From Sophora flavescens (Eukaryota; Streptophyta; Magnoliopsida; Fabales; Fabaceae), in the NCBI GenBank assembly GCA_030762895.1, contig JAUPTC010000210.1, positions 1-64,000 of the forward strand: DNA of 64,000 nucleotides. The letters run 5' to 3'. Positions within the stretch are counted from its first letter, which is position 1; each line of letters starts with the position of its first letter. The position numbers and the translations under genes are program-made. Shown in pieces: positions 1 to 11,196 of this stretch. Under the pieces are notes generated by a model, which was not told the origin of the DNA, ran no database searches, and was given only the letters and a program-made list of their open reading frames with translations.

Positions 1-1057
1 GTCACATGAGGTTGAGATTTCTTGGGCATTGTTTTGTTACGTTTTTACAATGTGCCATGTGGACGGAGCCTGATCCAAGCTGAAACGAGAAAGTTGTGGG
101 ATCTCCCGAGATTAGGTATCAAATTAGAGATTGAACATAGATGTCATGCATTTTTTATAAAATATCGATGATTGCCGCCGGGCATGAAGCCAGTGAATTA
201 AATAATTCTCTTTAATTTGAATTAATGTTATTATATTGTGAATATTTGGTATATGCTATTTTGAGAGTGTGCGTAAAGGTCAGTTCTGATTAAAACTCTT
301 ATATCGAAACTCACCCCCACAAACATATCAGAGTTTATTTTAGACTAAGTAGTACTTGGGTATACTACTACCGATAAAGCGAGGAATTCACCGAGTCGCT
401 CGAGGACTTAACTCCTAGATGCTTGGAAGAGGTATGCGTCGTGGGAATGTTGCACGAGGATGATAATTCAGATCTACATCAAGCATGCTGATTTTGGCAA
501 AGGAGAGATATCTCACCAACTCTCTGATTTCATACCGATTTTATGGTAAATTAGAGAGTTTATATGTTTTGATACTTCCTTAGTTCCCAGTAGAGGTATC
601 TCACCGGATATTTCGATAGGTTGGGAAAACACTGTGGTCTTCCCAATGCGATTATTAGTACGACCAAATTACCATGAAAGACTTCGGGTGTCTTATAAAG
701 TAGTGGTACTTGGTTAGTCCGGATGTTTGACTATTGAAAGTCATTATTTGAGTTGTATTCCTAGATTACCACTACGTTACAATTACGCCTTTATTTTCTT
801 ATGTTATGATTTCGGAGATTACCTGCTATGTGAAGGCCAAGTGTAAAATCCTTATGATACCTATTTATACTATGTTAATGGTGACTGGATTATATATGGA
901 GTAAAAAAGAAAAGAAATCGAAAAAATTTTATCACTAATTTTTGAAAGCCGATTAATAACTAGAAATTATATTTTCAAAGCAACCAAAAAACTATTTTAT
1001 TGAATGTATTTCGCTTATAAGTTACTAAATGTGATAACCTGAAAATGGGGTGTCACA
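1..1057 (+). mobile_element. 5' LTR (3' part) of a long-LTR Ty3/gypsy element, here called element A
   Basis: This stretch repeats, with scattered 1-2 base indels, the sequence at about 6606-7668, and both copies end in the same GGGGTGTCACA terminus. That terminus is nearly the inverted complement of the LTR start TGTAACACCCC at 3166. A primer-site-like sequence follows 4 bp later, so this is the right-hand end of the upstream LTR. The rest of that LTR lies outside the window. Confidence 0.85.
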
Positions 1058-1061
1058 TTAG

Positions 1062-1081
1062 TGGTATCTGGAGTCGGGTCG
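1062..1081 (+). other. Candidate primer-binding site of element A (initiator-Met tRNA type, degenerate)
   Basis: TGGTATCTGGAGTCGGG begins 4 bp after the LTR end. The first seven bases match the usual plant TGGTATCAGAGC site, complementary to the initiator Met-tRNA 3' end, and the rest has diverged. The position is right for a PBS. The match alone would be weak. Confidence 0.5.
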
Positions 1082-3152
1082 AGTCTTTTCGGGGAAACCT
1101 TCGGGAATAGGTCATTAGGTTTTTGTTATATGATCTCTTCGGTTGAACCTTGTTAGAATTGTTTCCTTGTCGAAACAATGTGTGTTGACACAAGAAGGTG
1201 TGTTTTTGATGGATTTTAATTTTGAGATGGATTAAGACGTTATGAGAAACCATGGATAGTAGATGGTACATTAATTGAATTACATTTCTTGGGGAAGTAA
1301 TGTGTTTAAACATGTAAGTATACATTTCTAGTCTAAGTTGCCATTTAACCGGTGCTCTTATAGGTTAGTTATGGAACCGAAGGTGGACGAGGGACGCATG
1401 GCGGGGGGTAGGTCGTAGAGGTGGTCGTTAACGGCCGTGGTAACTTTCAAGAGAACTATGAGGAAGCCGGAGGTATGGACTATGCTACACAAGCAATAGC
1501 AGTAGGTCAGCAGATGCTGTTGACAAACAAATTGCTACAATGGTTAGCTAGAATTTACAAGAACAACTTCGAGCGGAACTGGGCCTAAGGTAGAGGTCTC
1601 ACCGCTTAGACGCTAATTCTCCATAATTTCATGGAGATGTGGATTCTACAAAATCTGATTTCGTGGATTCAGGAGATAGAAAATATTCGAGTTTGTTCGC
1701 TTATTCCTTATCATATGATGTGATCGTTTCCAAAACCCTTGTCGAACCAATTTTTGTGAAATTTTATATGTGGAAACTATCCTATTTTTTGTTCAGAAAG
1801 AGTCTTTCAGGATAAAAGAAGTTTCTTGACGAGACTTAGTCATTCACTTTACTTGGTGGGAAGTGATCCAAATTAAATTTTGTTTTGGGATCGATGTTCT
1901 TTTAAATCGTTGAGTAGTAAAGTTCTTGTGAAGGAAGAAACTTTATTAGAGTCATGTTTGTAAACATGTATTGCCATGCATTTTACACTCATGAACCTAT
2001 TGAAGAATCTTTTACATATTGACACTTGCATCTTTTCAGTTGTCAAATTATTCTTTGTGCTTTCTTGTGGAAAGCAAAATCAAGAAATTTCTTGTCTTGG
2101 AAATCTCTTTTCAAATTATTGTGAGTAGGTTGACGAAATTCGACATCTTTTCACTAGCTTAGGTCCACGTGTAATGGAAAAACCAACGAGGCGTGTATCA
2201 TAGACTGATCCAACGTGATAAAGAATCCTCCAATATCGTGATGAGTAAAGCCCAAAAACTTACTTGAGTGTTGGGCAAAGTTTTACATCAAGCGTAAGAT
2301 CCAAGTTGAAGCTTAATGTTCAGTTTATCAACCTAAGTTAGATGGATAGAAAAGAAAGGAATTGATCTCAGAAGGTTAACGAGAGTAAGTATAATACCTA
2401 AGCCTAACAAGAGGTGAGTGGATTTTGTTGAGGTATGATGTGATTAGTGATCCGAGAATGTTCGGTATAAGATGATTCGGATATTTTGTTATGATCGAGG
2501 TAGTAGTTTGCTAAAGGAATTAGGATAATGATAAAATGATCATCGTTAAGATTTAATCGTATGATTGGAAGAAATTACAGAAGATGTCTATGGGAAGTTT
2601 TACCTAAGTTGAATGTAAGTCGGAAAAGAGAAGTTCTTGAGTAATTTAAGTTATTAGAAAAGTTCGAAAATTAAGGATTAGATAATTCTATTCTATAATC
2701 ACTTTTGGTTTTAATTGCATTAAGATATGCAATGAAGTTATTTTGAGGATAATATGTGTGAGGTGATATCAAATTCGGGGGGGGAATTATAATAAGAGAA
2801 ACTCAGATTGTGATTAAATATTTTGAGCAGAAGTCGATGGTGGTCTTGTGTAGATATCTTGGTATTAGTGATAATATTCGGAGTTACATAGATTTGAGTA
2901 AGATTTACGGGTGGAACCATGTTGATAAGTAGAAGTGATTAAGTTTGATTTTGTTTTTCAGTATGATAGACTCCGGAGAAATTTGAGATAGTACGGATAT
3001 GTAGTTGACATAAGAATGAATGTGTGTTATGAAATATGGAACGAGGAGTAATCTAAGCGATGTGAAGGAATGCAAAATCTTTAAGGTTAAGACGAGGTTA
3101 CAAAATCCTCGTTAGTTTTTGAGGACGAATCCCGAGATCGAAATTTTTTTTT

Positions 3153-3162
3153 AGTGGGGTAG
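3153..3162 (+). other. Polypurine tract of element A
   Basis: AGTGGGGTAG precedes the LTR start TGTAACACCCC by a few bases, the standard place for the plus-strand primer of Ty3/gypsy reverse transcription. Confidence 0.55.
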
Positions 3163-3165
3163 TAA

Positions 3166-6100
3166 TGTAACACCCCGATTTTCGCCTTCGTAATATCGCA
3201 TTATAAATATATAAATATATATTTTTTGTTCGAGAGTTAGAAAATGATTTGGATAAACCAAGGTCATTTCCTTGTTAAACTTATTTTCATAAGGTTACGG
3301 GGAAGTTTTTGGTTGAAAATTCAGAATGTTCAGGCTCCGTTAGCCATATTTTCACCGAGAAGAAAGTTTCTTGCTTCTGGAGACCTAATTTTAACCGTGA
3401 ACGAGATGAAAATATTTTTATCGTATTTACTAATATATTAGAAGTTTTAAAAATTTTGGTAAAAAAATTGAAATATTATATTTGTCATGGCGTATACGTC
3501 GAGATATTCTAGGAAAGCTTGCGTAGATGAATCGAGAGTCGCAACGAAAGCGTAGATGATGGATTTGACCGACTTGACGAGCATTTATGACGAACTTTAT
3601 GTCCGTGTCATAATGGCCATAATGGCACATTTATGACAAAGTGTATTTTTAGCTATGAAATGACTATTTTACCCTTGCCTTTTATGACAATTACAAGCCA
3701 TGCCAATGGAAAAATTTGACCAAACCTACCTAAATTACACGCTCCAATAGTGTCTTCTTCACTTAAGTGTGTTGTCTTCTTCATTAAGCAATTTTCTTCC
3801 ATTTCCATGTTCTTTTCTCTCCAAAGTGTTCATAATTCGTCGATTTTGCCTAGCAATTCTGACCATTTTCTGTTATGAATATCTAAACCTTTCAACATGA
3901 AAATTGTTCATCTTTCTCTCTTATTTCCAACGACATAAAGATCATCCAAAACGGACAAGTATGTTGAGAGATCTACCCAAAATACTAAAACTATTCTAAA
4001 CCCAACTATGTTCATCTTCTTTTCTAAGTTTCTCAAGAACACCATAGAAATTTGTGAAGAACATCATCCAAATCTTGCTTTCCTTGAATCATCAAGAGGT
4101 AACAACTTCTTCTCTTGTCATTTAAATCATTTCCTCTTCACAACACCTGTAGATTCATGACTTAGATCAACATGTTCTTCATTTACTTCCAAAGTTCAGG
4201 AACTAGATTCAAAATTCATAACTAATTCTAAAAAAATCCTTTTGACATGAAACCAATTGCATTATCTTATAATCATCTCTATTTTCATCATCTAGAAGCA
4301 TAAGATCATGTGAAATTTCTTTCCCTAAATTTCAGTTAAGGACCGAACCTAGGTTAAAGTTGTGTTCTTAGGTTTTGTTTCAATTTCATGTCTTGATTCA
4401 TGATTATATCTTGATAGTACTTGTATTCAAGTATATAGAAGATCAAAAATCAAACTTGAGCCTATTTGTTTCCCCAAAACCGAAACCCTAGGTTTGAGTA
4501 CTTAATGGTTTTGTGATTCAAAAGTTGTTTGTAATTTTGAATCCAACTCAGCTTTATAAGTGTTGTTTAAATCCAAGAGTCGATGAAATTTTAAAAATTT
4601 CCTAGCCTAAAAATATTGTGAAAACCGAACCCTAGTTCTTAGAACTGGATGAGTTTAGTTCATGTTCTTGGTTCATAATCATGGTTAAAGTGTCTAATCA
4701 TGCTTGGAAGTAACTTATGGATCATTAATCCTTAAGTTAACCAAATTTCAATTTTCTTAATCCTAGATAATCGGGGTTGGTTTCGAACCCCAACCTCCAT
4801 GAACCAAATGTATTGTTGTTTGATTTGATTTATTTTGGTTGCGATTCGTTTGAAGGAAACAACTGAGTTAGCTGATTTACACCGACGCAAGAGGAATCGG
4901 ATCGAGTTCGGGAGATTAACGTAAACTATAGTATAGTCTTCAAGAGGTAAGGGGGGGTATGCCCGAGGAGTTTAAGTTTAATCTCATGCTTATTTGTGGA
5001 GTCATTTATTAATTTTCTGTATGAAATATTTTATTATAGTATACGTTTACTATTAATTGCTAGATTGATGTGATGTTTATCCCGAGTAATTGAATTGATG
5101 TGATGTGGACTTACATGAATATAATTAATTGTTTATATTATAATTGTGATGCATGTCATGAATTGATATATGCCATGCTATTATGTGATTAAATTTATCC
5201 ATTGTTGAAGTGTTGGATCGAGTAACCCGACATTGGTCGGTGTTAAAAACTTTAATTAAGGATAAAAACCTTAATAAGTTTGGATAATTAATCAGAGGGA
5301 TTAATTTGGGAGATTTTTGAGAAAAATGAAAAAGATTATTATTTTAATAATATTTTGTGGAAACTGTATAAATAAGCCATAGTAAGGCGTAAACCGTGAA
5401 ATTTTTTCACAAGCTCTAATTTTTATATAATAAATTCAATTTTATTATAAAATGTTATTTAAAAGTGATTAAGTTCTGAAAATAATGTTTATAGCAATGT
5501 AACAATTACTTGGCAAGAGAAATAATACAAGTTATTTAATATTATTTATTTAATATTATTAAATATTAAATATTTAATTATTTAAATATTCAAAATTTAA
5601 TTATTAAATTATTATTAAAAAAAATTTAGTTGAAATTTATTGAGAATTAATTTTTGAAGTGAAACAATTGGAAATAAAGAGATTTATCAATGATTTTCGG
5701 ATTTTATCAACGTTTTAGCAGAAAAAGGATTCGTGAAAAATATTTTATTCAGTAAAGTTATTCCGTTAAACTTGGATAAGTTTTCGAGCTGTTGTTTTTG
5801 ATTTTCCTTTGGCGAAATGTTTTACAAGCAGATAAATAAACCTAGAAACCGAGACGTCGGGGTTCTAGTGTTGTATGGACACGAAGATCAAGGATCTGTG
5901 TCATGGGACGGACTGTCCTACAAGTTTTGTATTTGGACTGTGTATCCTAAATTGATGTGGAAGGTGTGAATTCCATATCCGTGAGCCTAAAACCTGGTGC
6001 ATCGGTTGTAAGGGCCTCGTGATTGAGCATTCTGATTGTGCGCCCGTGTTGAGATTAAAAGATTTGGACGTGTGGTGTCTGTATTTGTTTAAAGTGAAAA

Positions 6101-7668
6101 GTCTTAATAAGACATTGAGCATGGTCGTTAAGCTTTGTGCTTCGACAAGGAAAGATTATTACTGACAAAGAAAACAAAACGAGAATAAAAGTTTTTTCTC
6201 ATGCATTTTTGGCAGACGTGCCATGTGTTATGATCATTATGTTCCGTGTGGACCAATGAGTTACCATGTGTATGACTACAACAATGGTTGGAGAGTTGTC
6301 ACAAGGACCGTATGACTAAGGCTGCAATAGCTGTTTGAGTGGCTATCATACGAGGTCGGATAATACTTGTGCATAAGCCGCAATAGCTGTTTGAGTGGTT
6401 ATGTATCTTTGTACAAGCTGCAAAAGCCGGTTTGAGTGGTTGTCATAGGGGTCGTGGTGAACAATTGCAAAAGCTTTTTGAGCATTGGTCACATGTGATT
6501 GAGGTGGATTATCCGACGTTGTATTTGTGTATAACTACAAAAGTCGTTTTGAGTGGTTCGTCACAGAGGTGTCATGTGAGCAGGTTGCAACATTGTTTGA
6601 GCATTGGTCACATGAAGTTGAGATTTCTTGGGCATTGTTTTGTTCGTTTTTACAATGTGCCATGTGCGGAGCCCGATCAACTTGAAACGAAAGCGTAAAG
6701 TTGTAGGATCTCCGGAGATTAGGTATCAAATTAGAGATTGAACATAGAAGTGTCATGCATTTTTATAAAATGACGATGACCTGTCGGGCATGAAGCCATG
6801 TGAATTAAATAATTCTACTGCTTGAATTAATGTTATTATATTGTGAATATTTGGTATATGCTATTTGAGTAGTGCATGGGGTTGTCTTATTAAAACTCTT
6901 ATATTGAAACTCACCCTTACAAACATATCGAAGTTTATTTTAGACTAAGGTAGTACTTGGGTATACTACTACCGATAAAGCGAAGGAATTCAATGAGTCG
7001 TTCGAGGACTTAACTCCTAGATGCTTGAAGAGGTATGCGTCAGTGGGAATGTCACGAGGATGATAATTTAGGATCTACATCAAGTACGTACCAGACTTTG
7101 GCAGTGGAGATATCTTTACCAACTCTCTGATTTCTTACCGATTTTCTGGTAAATTAGGAGTTTATATGTTTTGATACTTCCTTAGTTCCGGAAGTAGAGG
7201 TAATCGTACCGGATATTTCGATAGGTTGGGAAAAACTATGGTGGTCTTCCCAACACTGATTATTAGTAATCGACCAGCTATAGGACTTTTGGTGTCTTAT
7301 AAAGTAGTGGTACTTGGTTAGTCCGGATGTTTGACTATTGAAAGTCATTCTTTTGAGTTGTAATTCCAGATTACCACTCTACGTTACAATTACGCCTTTA
7401 TTTTCTTATGTTATGATTTCGGGAGATGACCTGTTATGTGAAGGTCTAAGTGTAAAATCCTTATGATACCTATTTATACTATGTTAATGGTGACTGGATT
7501 ATATATGGAGTAAAAGAAAAAGAAAACGAAAAAATTTTATCACTAATTTTGAAAGGGATTAATAACTAGAAAATTATATTTTCCGAAAGCAACCAGCAAA
7601 ACTATTTTATTGAATGTATTTCCGCAATAAGTTACGTAAATGTGATAACCTGAAAATGGGGTGTCACA
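3166..7668 (+). mobile_element. 3' LTR of element A, 4503 bp
   Basis: The LTR starts TGTAACACCCC and ends GGGGTGTCACA, an imperfect inverted terminal pair with TG...CA ends. The last ~1.06 kb aligns with window positions 1-1057. No coding is seen. It includes an AT-rich segment (about 5500-5640), a TATAAATA at 5367-5374 that could be promoter-like, and a degenerate tandem repeat near 6310-6620. The length is unusual for a gypsy LTR and exceeds the element's interior. Gag coding of another element resumes directly at its right end, so element A is nested. Confidence 0.85.
6310..6625 (+). repeat. Degenerate tandem repeat in the LTR of element A
   Basis: The core TGCAATAGCTGTTTGAGTGG and close variants recurs about six times (near 6321, 6378, 6418, 6463, 6532 and 6583) at irregular 40-70 bp spacing. 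Intervening parts also resemble each other, for example TTGAGCATTGGTCACATG at two places. The final unit is where the window's partial LTR copy begins. Confidence 0.6.
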
Positions 7669-8605
7669 ATTACAAACACAACAGAATGCTGAAATGCTAC
7701 AGATGAACAGAGAGCAGCTAGAACTAAATAATCAGAGGAGGGCAGCAGTAGCTGAAGATGCCGGATTGACTACTTTCCTGAAAGGGAAGCCACCTCAATT
7801 CCGATGAGAGTATGACCTAGAGAAGGCTGAATGGTGGGTACAAGAAATAGATAAAATATTTGAAGCCGTCACGCTGCAGCGAGGATATGAAAGTGACTTA
7901 TGCTGCCTTCATGCTAACTGAAGGAGCAGAGTTTTGGTGGAAAGGCAAGAAAAGACTATTAGAAGCTGAGGGCAGAAACATTAACTGGCAGTTATTCACC
8001 GACTGCTTTTTTGAAAAATATTTTCCGCGTCTAGTTCAACGCGAGAAGGAAAAAGAATTCACAAACCTCAAACAAGGTGACATGTCCGTAGGTGATTCTG
8101 CATCACGTTTTGAGGCGTTGATTAAGTTTTCAGAGTACTATCAGAGGTTCCCGAATGAGGATTGGTAATGTATAAGATTAGAGGAAGGGGCCTCGAAATG
8201 AGTCAGAGAGGTGTAGTGTCTTTCGACATCCAGAGTTTTCGGGAACTGGTTGAGAGATGTAGCGCTACAGAAAGTATAGATCCGAGGATGGCTAATGAGC
8301 AGAAACAACGGAGAAGTGGAGGCCCTATTGGATCATATACTCAGAGGAGAGTAGATAGTGATTCTCAGGGGAGACGGGAACCATATTCCAGAGCAGTGCA
8401 GACAGTGGCACCAACACCAATTGCTACAACACAAGTGGTTGGAACGGGCCAGCAACGACAAGGCTTTGCTTATTTCAGATGTGGAGGGCCGCATCATATT
8501 AGAGATTGCATGGAGAGACCTATCTGTTTCTACTATAGGGAACCAGGGCACATAGCTTGGGATTGCAGACAACGGGCCAGGGCAACACACCAGATGGGCC
8601 GGTAA
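7669..8605 (+). pseudogene. Ty3/gypsy gag (element B), broken
   Basis: The encoded structural protein would form the retrotransposon particle. Conceptual translation shows a Retrotrans_gag-type core with AFMLTEGAEFWWKGK at about 7905-7949 and FFEKYFP at about 8010, then a spacer and two zinc-knuckle-like segments at about 8471-8509 and 8525-8566. Each knuckle has lost one metal-binding cysteine to tyrosine. There is an in-frame stop near 7805 and a frame change near 8162, between the gag core and the knuckle region. No protease, RT or integrase follows before the polypurine tract at 9045-9060, so pol has been deleted. Element A sits directly upstream, so the 5' part of gag and the 5' LTR are probably on the far side of A, outside the window. 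Recognition as gypsy gag is firm; lineage (Tekay/Del-like chromovirus) is a guess. Confidence 0.8.
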
Positions 8606-9066
8606 GGCAGTGGTGAAGCCGGGAGAGAGAGATCTAGGAATAAGTCGCAGATGTCTAGAACTCCATCCATCGGGAGAGTGTTTACCACAGGGGAATCGAA
8701 TCCTCTCACCCTGTAGATCTCATAGAAGGTATGTGTAATATTGAGATAATATGGAATAGTGGAATACGCTCCAACGATCTAAGATTGTGATTGGGTACAT
8801 TGAGTAGGAAGTTAAGAAAGTATTAGTCGTGGTGCATATTGGAAAAGTTAAGGACAGTGAACAGAATGTAGTGATAGATAAGTTCGAGGATAAATAGAAT
8901 GATATAAGAATTAATTCTGTTATGAAGTTACCGCTGTCACTTAGGGGAGGACAATGACGGGAAATACAATGAAGGATTTGTAGATTAAGATACGATTACT
9001 AGATTCTATCTAGTTTCGAGTTACAAAATTCCGAGGACGGATTTTTTTTTCTAAGAGGGGTAATAA
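8606..9066 (+). mobile_element. Remnant interior of element B between gag and 3' LTR
   Basis: About 460 bp without recognisable coding. It ends in a layout like element A: GAGGACGGA, a T-run, then a purine-rich AAGAGGGGTAATAATG immediately before the LTR start. That purine stretch is the likely polypurine tract (about 9051-9066). Essentially all of pol is missing. Confidence 0.6.
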
Positions 9067-9167
9067 TGTAACAGCCTGTTTTTAAACTAAAACATATTAA
9101 TTGTTTTAATAACCTTATTGATCCTTTGTAAACAATCAATTTTGAAGTTTCTTCTTTGTTTTGGCCC

Positions 9168-9390
9168 AATAATCGATTATTTGAACCATCATAATTGATT
9201 ACAAGGTTTTTGGACTGAGTTCCTAAAGTTCAGAATCATCATAATCGATTGTATGTCAACCCATAATCGATTATGAGCTATCTGAAACTAAAAAACCTGA
9301 AAACAGAACCTCCATAATCGATTATGAGGAGTGTCATAATCAATTATGATATGTGTAATCGATTATATATTGTTAGATAATCGATTATCT
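9168..9390. repeat. Cluster of about eight ATAATCGATTAT palindromes in LTR U3
   Basis: Exact or one-to-two mismatch copies of the 12-bp palindrome ATAATCGATTAT occur near 9169, 9190, 9241, 9263, 9314, 9336, 9355 and 9377. They lie within 235 bp upstream of the LTR TATA box. Repeated palindromes at this position look like promoter binding sites for a dimeric factor, which is an inference. Confidence 0.75.
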
Positions 9391-9401
9391 ACTGGAAAAT
9401 C

Positions 9402-9409
9402 TATATATA
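9402..9409 (+). promoter_or_regulatory. TATA box of element B LTR
   Basis: CTATATATAG lies about 12 bp after the last palindrome of the cluster. Transcription would be expected to start near 9430-9440, defining the U3/R boundary. This rests on motif and position only. Confidence 0.5.
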
Positions 9410-10268
9410 GCCCTTCTTGACCGACCCCAAACGTGAAAAATTGGAGTTCTAAGGCAAAAACCTCATATTTTTGAGAGAAAATCTCAAAGTTCATCACTTT
9501 AAACCCCACTGTCATTAAATCTTGGCCATCTACATCAATCATATACTTTCATCTTCTTCTTCCATCTTCATAACTTCAGGTAATTTGATCATGTCTTCAT
9601 TTTGAGTTCATCTTTCTTTTTCACGTTCATTTTGATTTGAAATCCATTTTTATATCTTCCATGAACATAATCACAAGTTCTTGTATTAGAAAAATTTCAT
9701 GAAGCTTGATTCTCTATCTTATCTTCGTAAGACTCTATCATGTTGTATTGAAGAGTATGAATGAAAATACAAACCCAAACCCCACAAAACCCCTTTAGAT
9801 GAAACCCTACTAGTAATTGAGTAATCGACAAGACCAAAATCATATTGGAAACCTTTTCTGTAAAACCAATGGTGATTCGGGGATTGTAGGTTTATCGACA
9901 TTAGGTTGATTTTAAGTATTTGATGATGTCTGAGTTTATGTTGTTGAATTTATTGTGATACGCTGGTTGAGGTATTCCATTGCATGTGACGTATTTTTTT
10001 TGGTGTTTGAATATTCTGTTGATTAATGTGATATGTATGATTTGCCTGGTTTAATATTGTGCTTAGTGGACTTTAAGCAAAGATATATGTTTTCGGGAGA
10101 TATTTTTTGGGGTGAGAGAATGGATGTGACGTAGAGGGCCTAGCTTAATTAAGTGGTTTTATAGATGAGATTACAAGATATGATTTGAGGATTTATACGA
10201 GTTTATAGTGAGAAGTTGAGGCACTAGGTTATGACCCGTAAGAGTCGGTGAGGTTTATATAATGTTGG

Positions 10269-10513
10269 GTGTAGCAATTGGACTACTAAAGATATAATTG
10301 TATGTGTAGCAATTAGGCTACTAGTGACATAGTTTTATGTGTAGCAATTGGGCTACTAGAGATATAATTGTATGTGTAGCAATTGGGCTACTAAAGATAT
10401 AGTTTTATGTGTAACAATTGGGCTACTAGAGATATAATTGTATGTGTAGCAATTGGGCTACTAGAGTTATAATTTTATGTATAGCAATTGGGCTACTAGA
10501 GATATAATTTGAT
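10269..10513 (+). repeat. 35-bp tandem repeat, seven copies, alternating dimer pattern
   Basis: Seven consecutive 35-bp units share the core GTGTAGCAATTGGGCTACTA. The unit tails alternate between ATAATTGTAT and ATAGTTTTAT types for the first five units, so the array behaves as a 70-bp dimer. The core contains a short inverted pair, TAGCA/TGGGCTA. It lies within the downstream part of the element B LTR. Confidence 0.9.
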
Positions 10514-11196
10514 AGAGGAGAGTGCTCACTCGGATGAAGGACTAATATTCCTATGATATTGAGAGTTGTGTGAAAAGATTGGTGGTGGCCATGTTAACAA
10601 ATAGACTTAGATGCACGAGTTGAGGGTAGAGGATGATATATTAAATTAAGGATAATGTTGATTTGGAGTGATGTTTGTTTGTGACATTTGTTGTATTATA
10701 TACTATATTTTTTTCCCGCTTTTGATGATAGAACTATTTCTTATCCCCTATACGTTTGTCTGTTGTATTTTATTTATGATGCGATCGTACAAGATGACCC
10801 GACGGAGGAACCAGTTACCGAGGAATTAGATGGAACTCCGTATGAACCAGATGCGAGAGGATGAGCTGTGGATTCCAATAACGTTGTTTAGTGTCTAGGG
10901 CCAGTGAATCTTATAAGACGTGTTATATTTTTCCACTAAGTATAACTTTTGTTTAAGTATATTCCTGTGAGGGATCCTACTGAGAGGATACCCTCAACAG
11001 TGTTTTGCATTATGTTTATAAGACTTAAGTGTGTATGTATAACATAAATATGGTGTGTCGTCTTAATTATCCAAAGTTATATGCTCATTAACTTAAGTTT
11101 TAAATTTTTATGTATTTTCACGTTAAGCGCGCGATTAAGAAATTAACTAATAAGGATTAATTTTAATAAAAGAACGGGGAACAACGAGGTGTCTCA

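Larger units (their letters stand above)
1058..3165 (+). mobile_element. Internal region of element A, about 2.1 kb, no intact coding
   Basis: The region lies between the PBS-like site and the second LTR. It holds no ORF longer than 90 codons and no recognisable gag zinc knuckle, protease, RT or integrase motif. A possible decayed gag start lies near 1372. The 3' end has the sequence GAGGACGAATCCCGAG at about 3121 followed by a T-run and a purine stretch, a layout shared with the second gypsy element here. The interior is much shorter than its 4.5-kb LTR, so the copy is either a non-autonomous derivative or internally deleted. Confidence 0.65.
9067..11196 (+). mobile_element. 3' LTR of element B (about 2.1 kb)
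   Basis: The start TGTAACAGCC follows a polypurine tract, so it is well placed. The end at GAGGTGTCTCA is tentative because no second copy is in the window. The LTR contains a cluster of ATAATCGATTAT palindromes, a TATA box at 9402-9409 and a 35-bp tandem array at 10269-10513. No coding is evident; a short open stretch near 10770-10860 does not resemble a known protein. Confidence 0.65.

Noticed and set aside
5500..5640. AT-rich block as a matrix attachment region or origin
   Set aside because: Only base composition supports it. It is part of the LTR of element A and its position in other copies is unknown.
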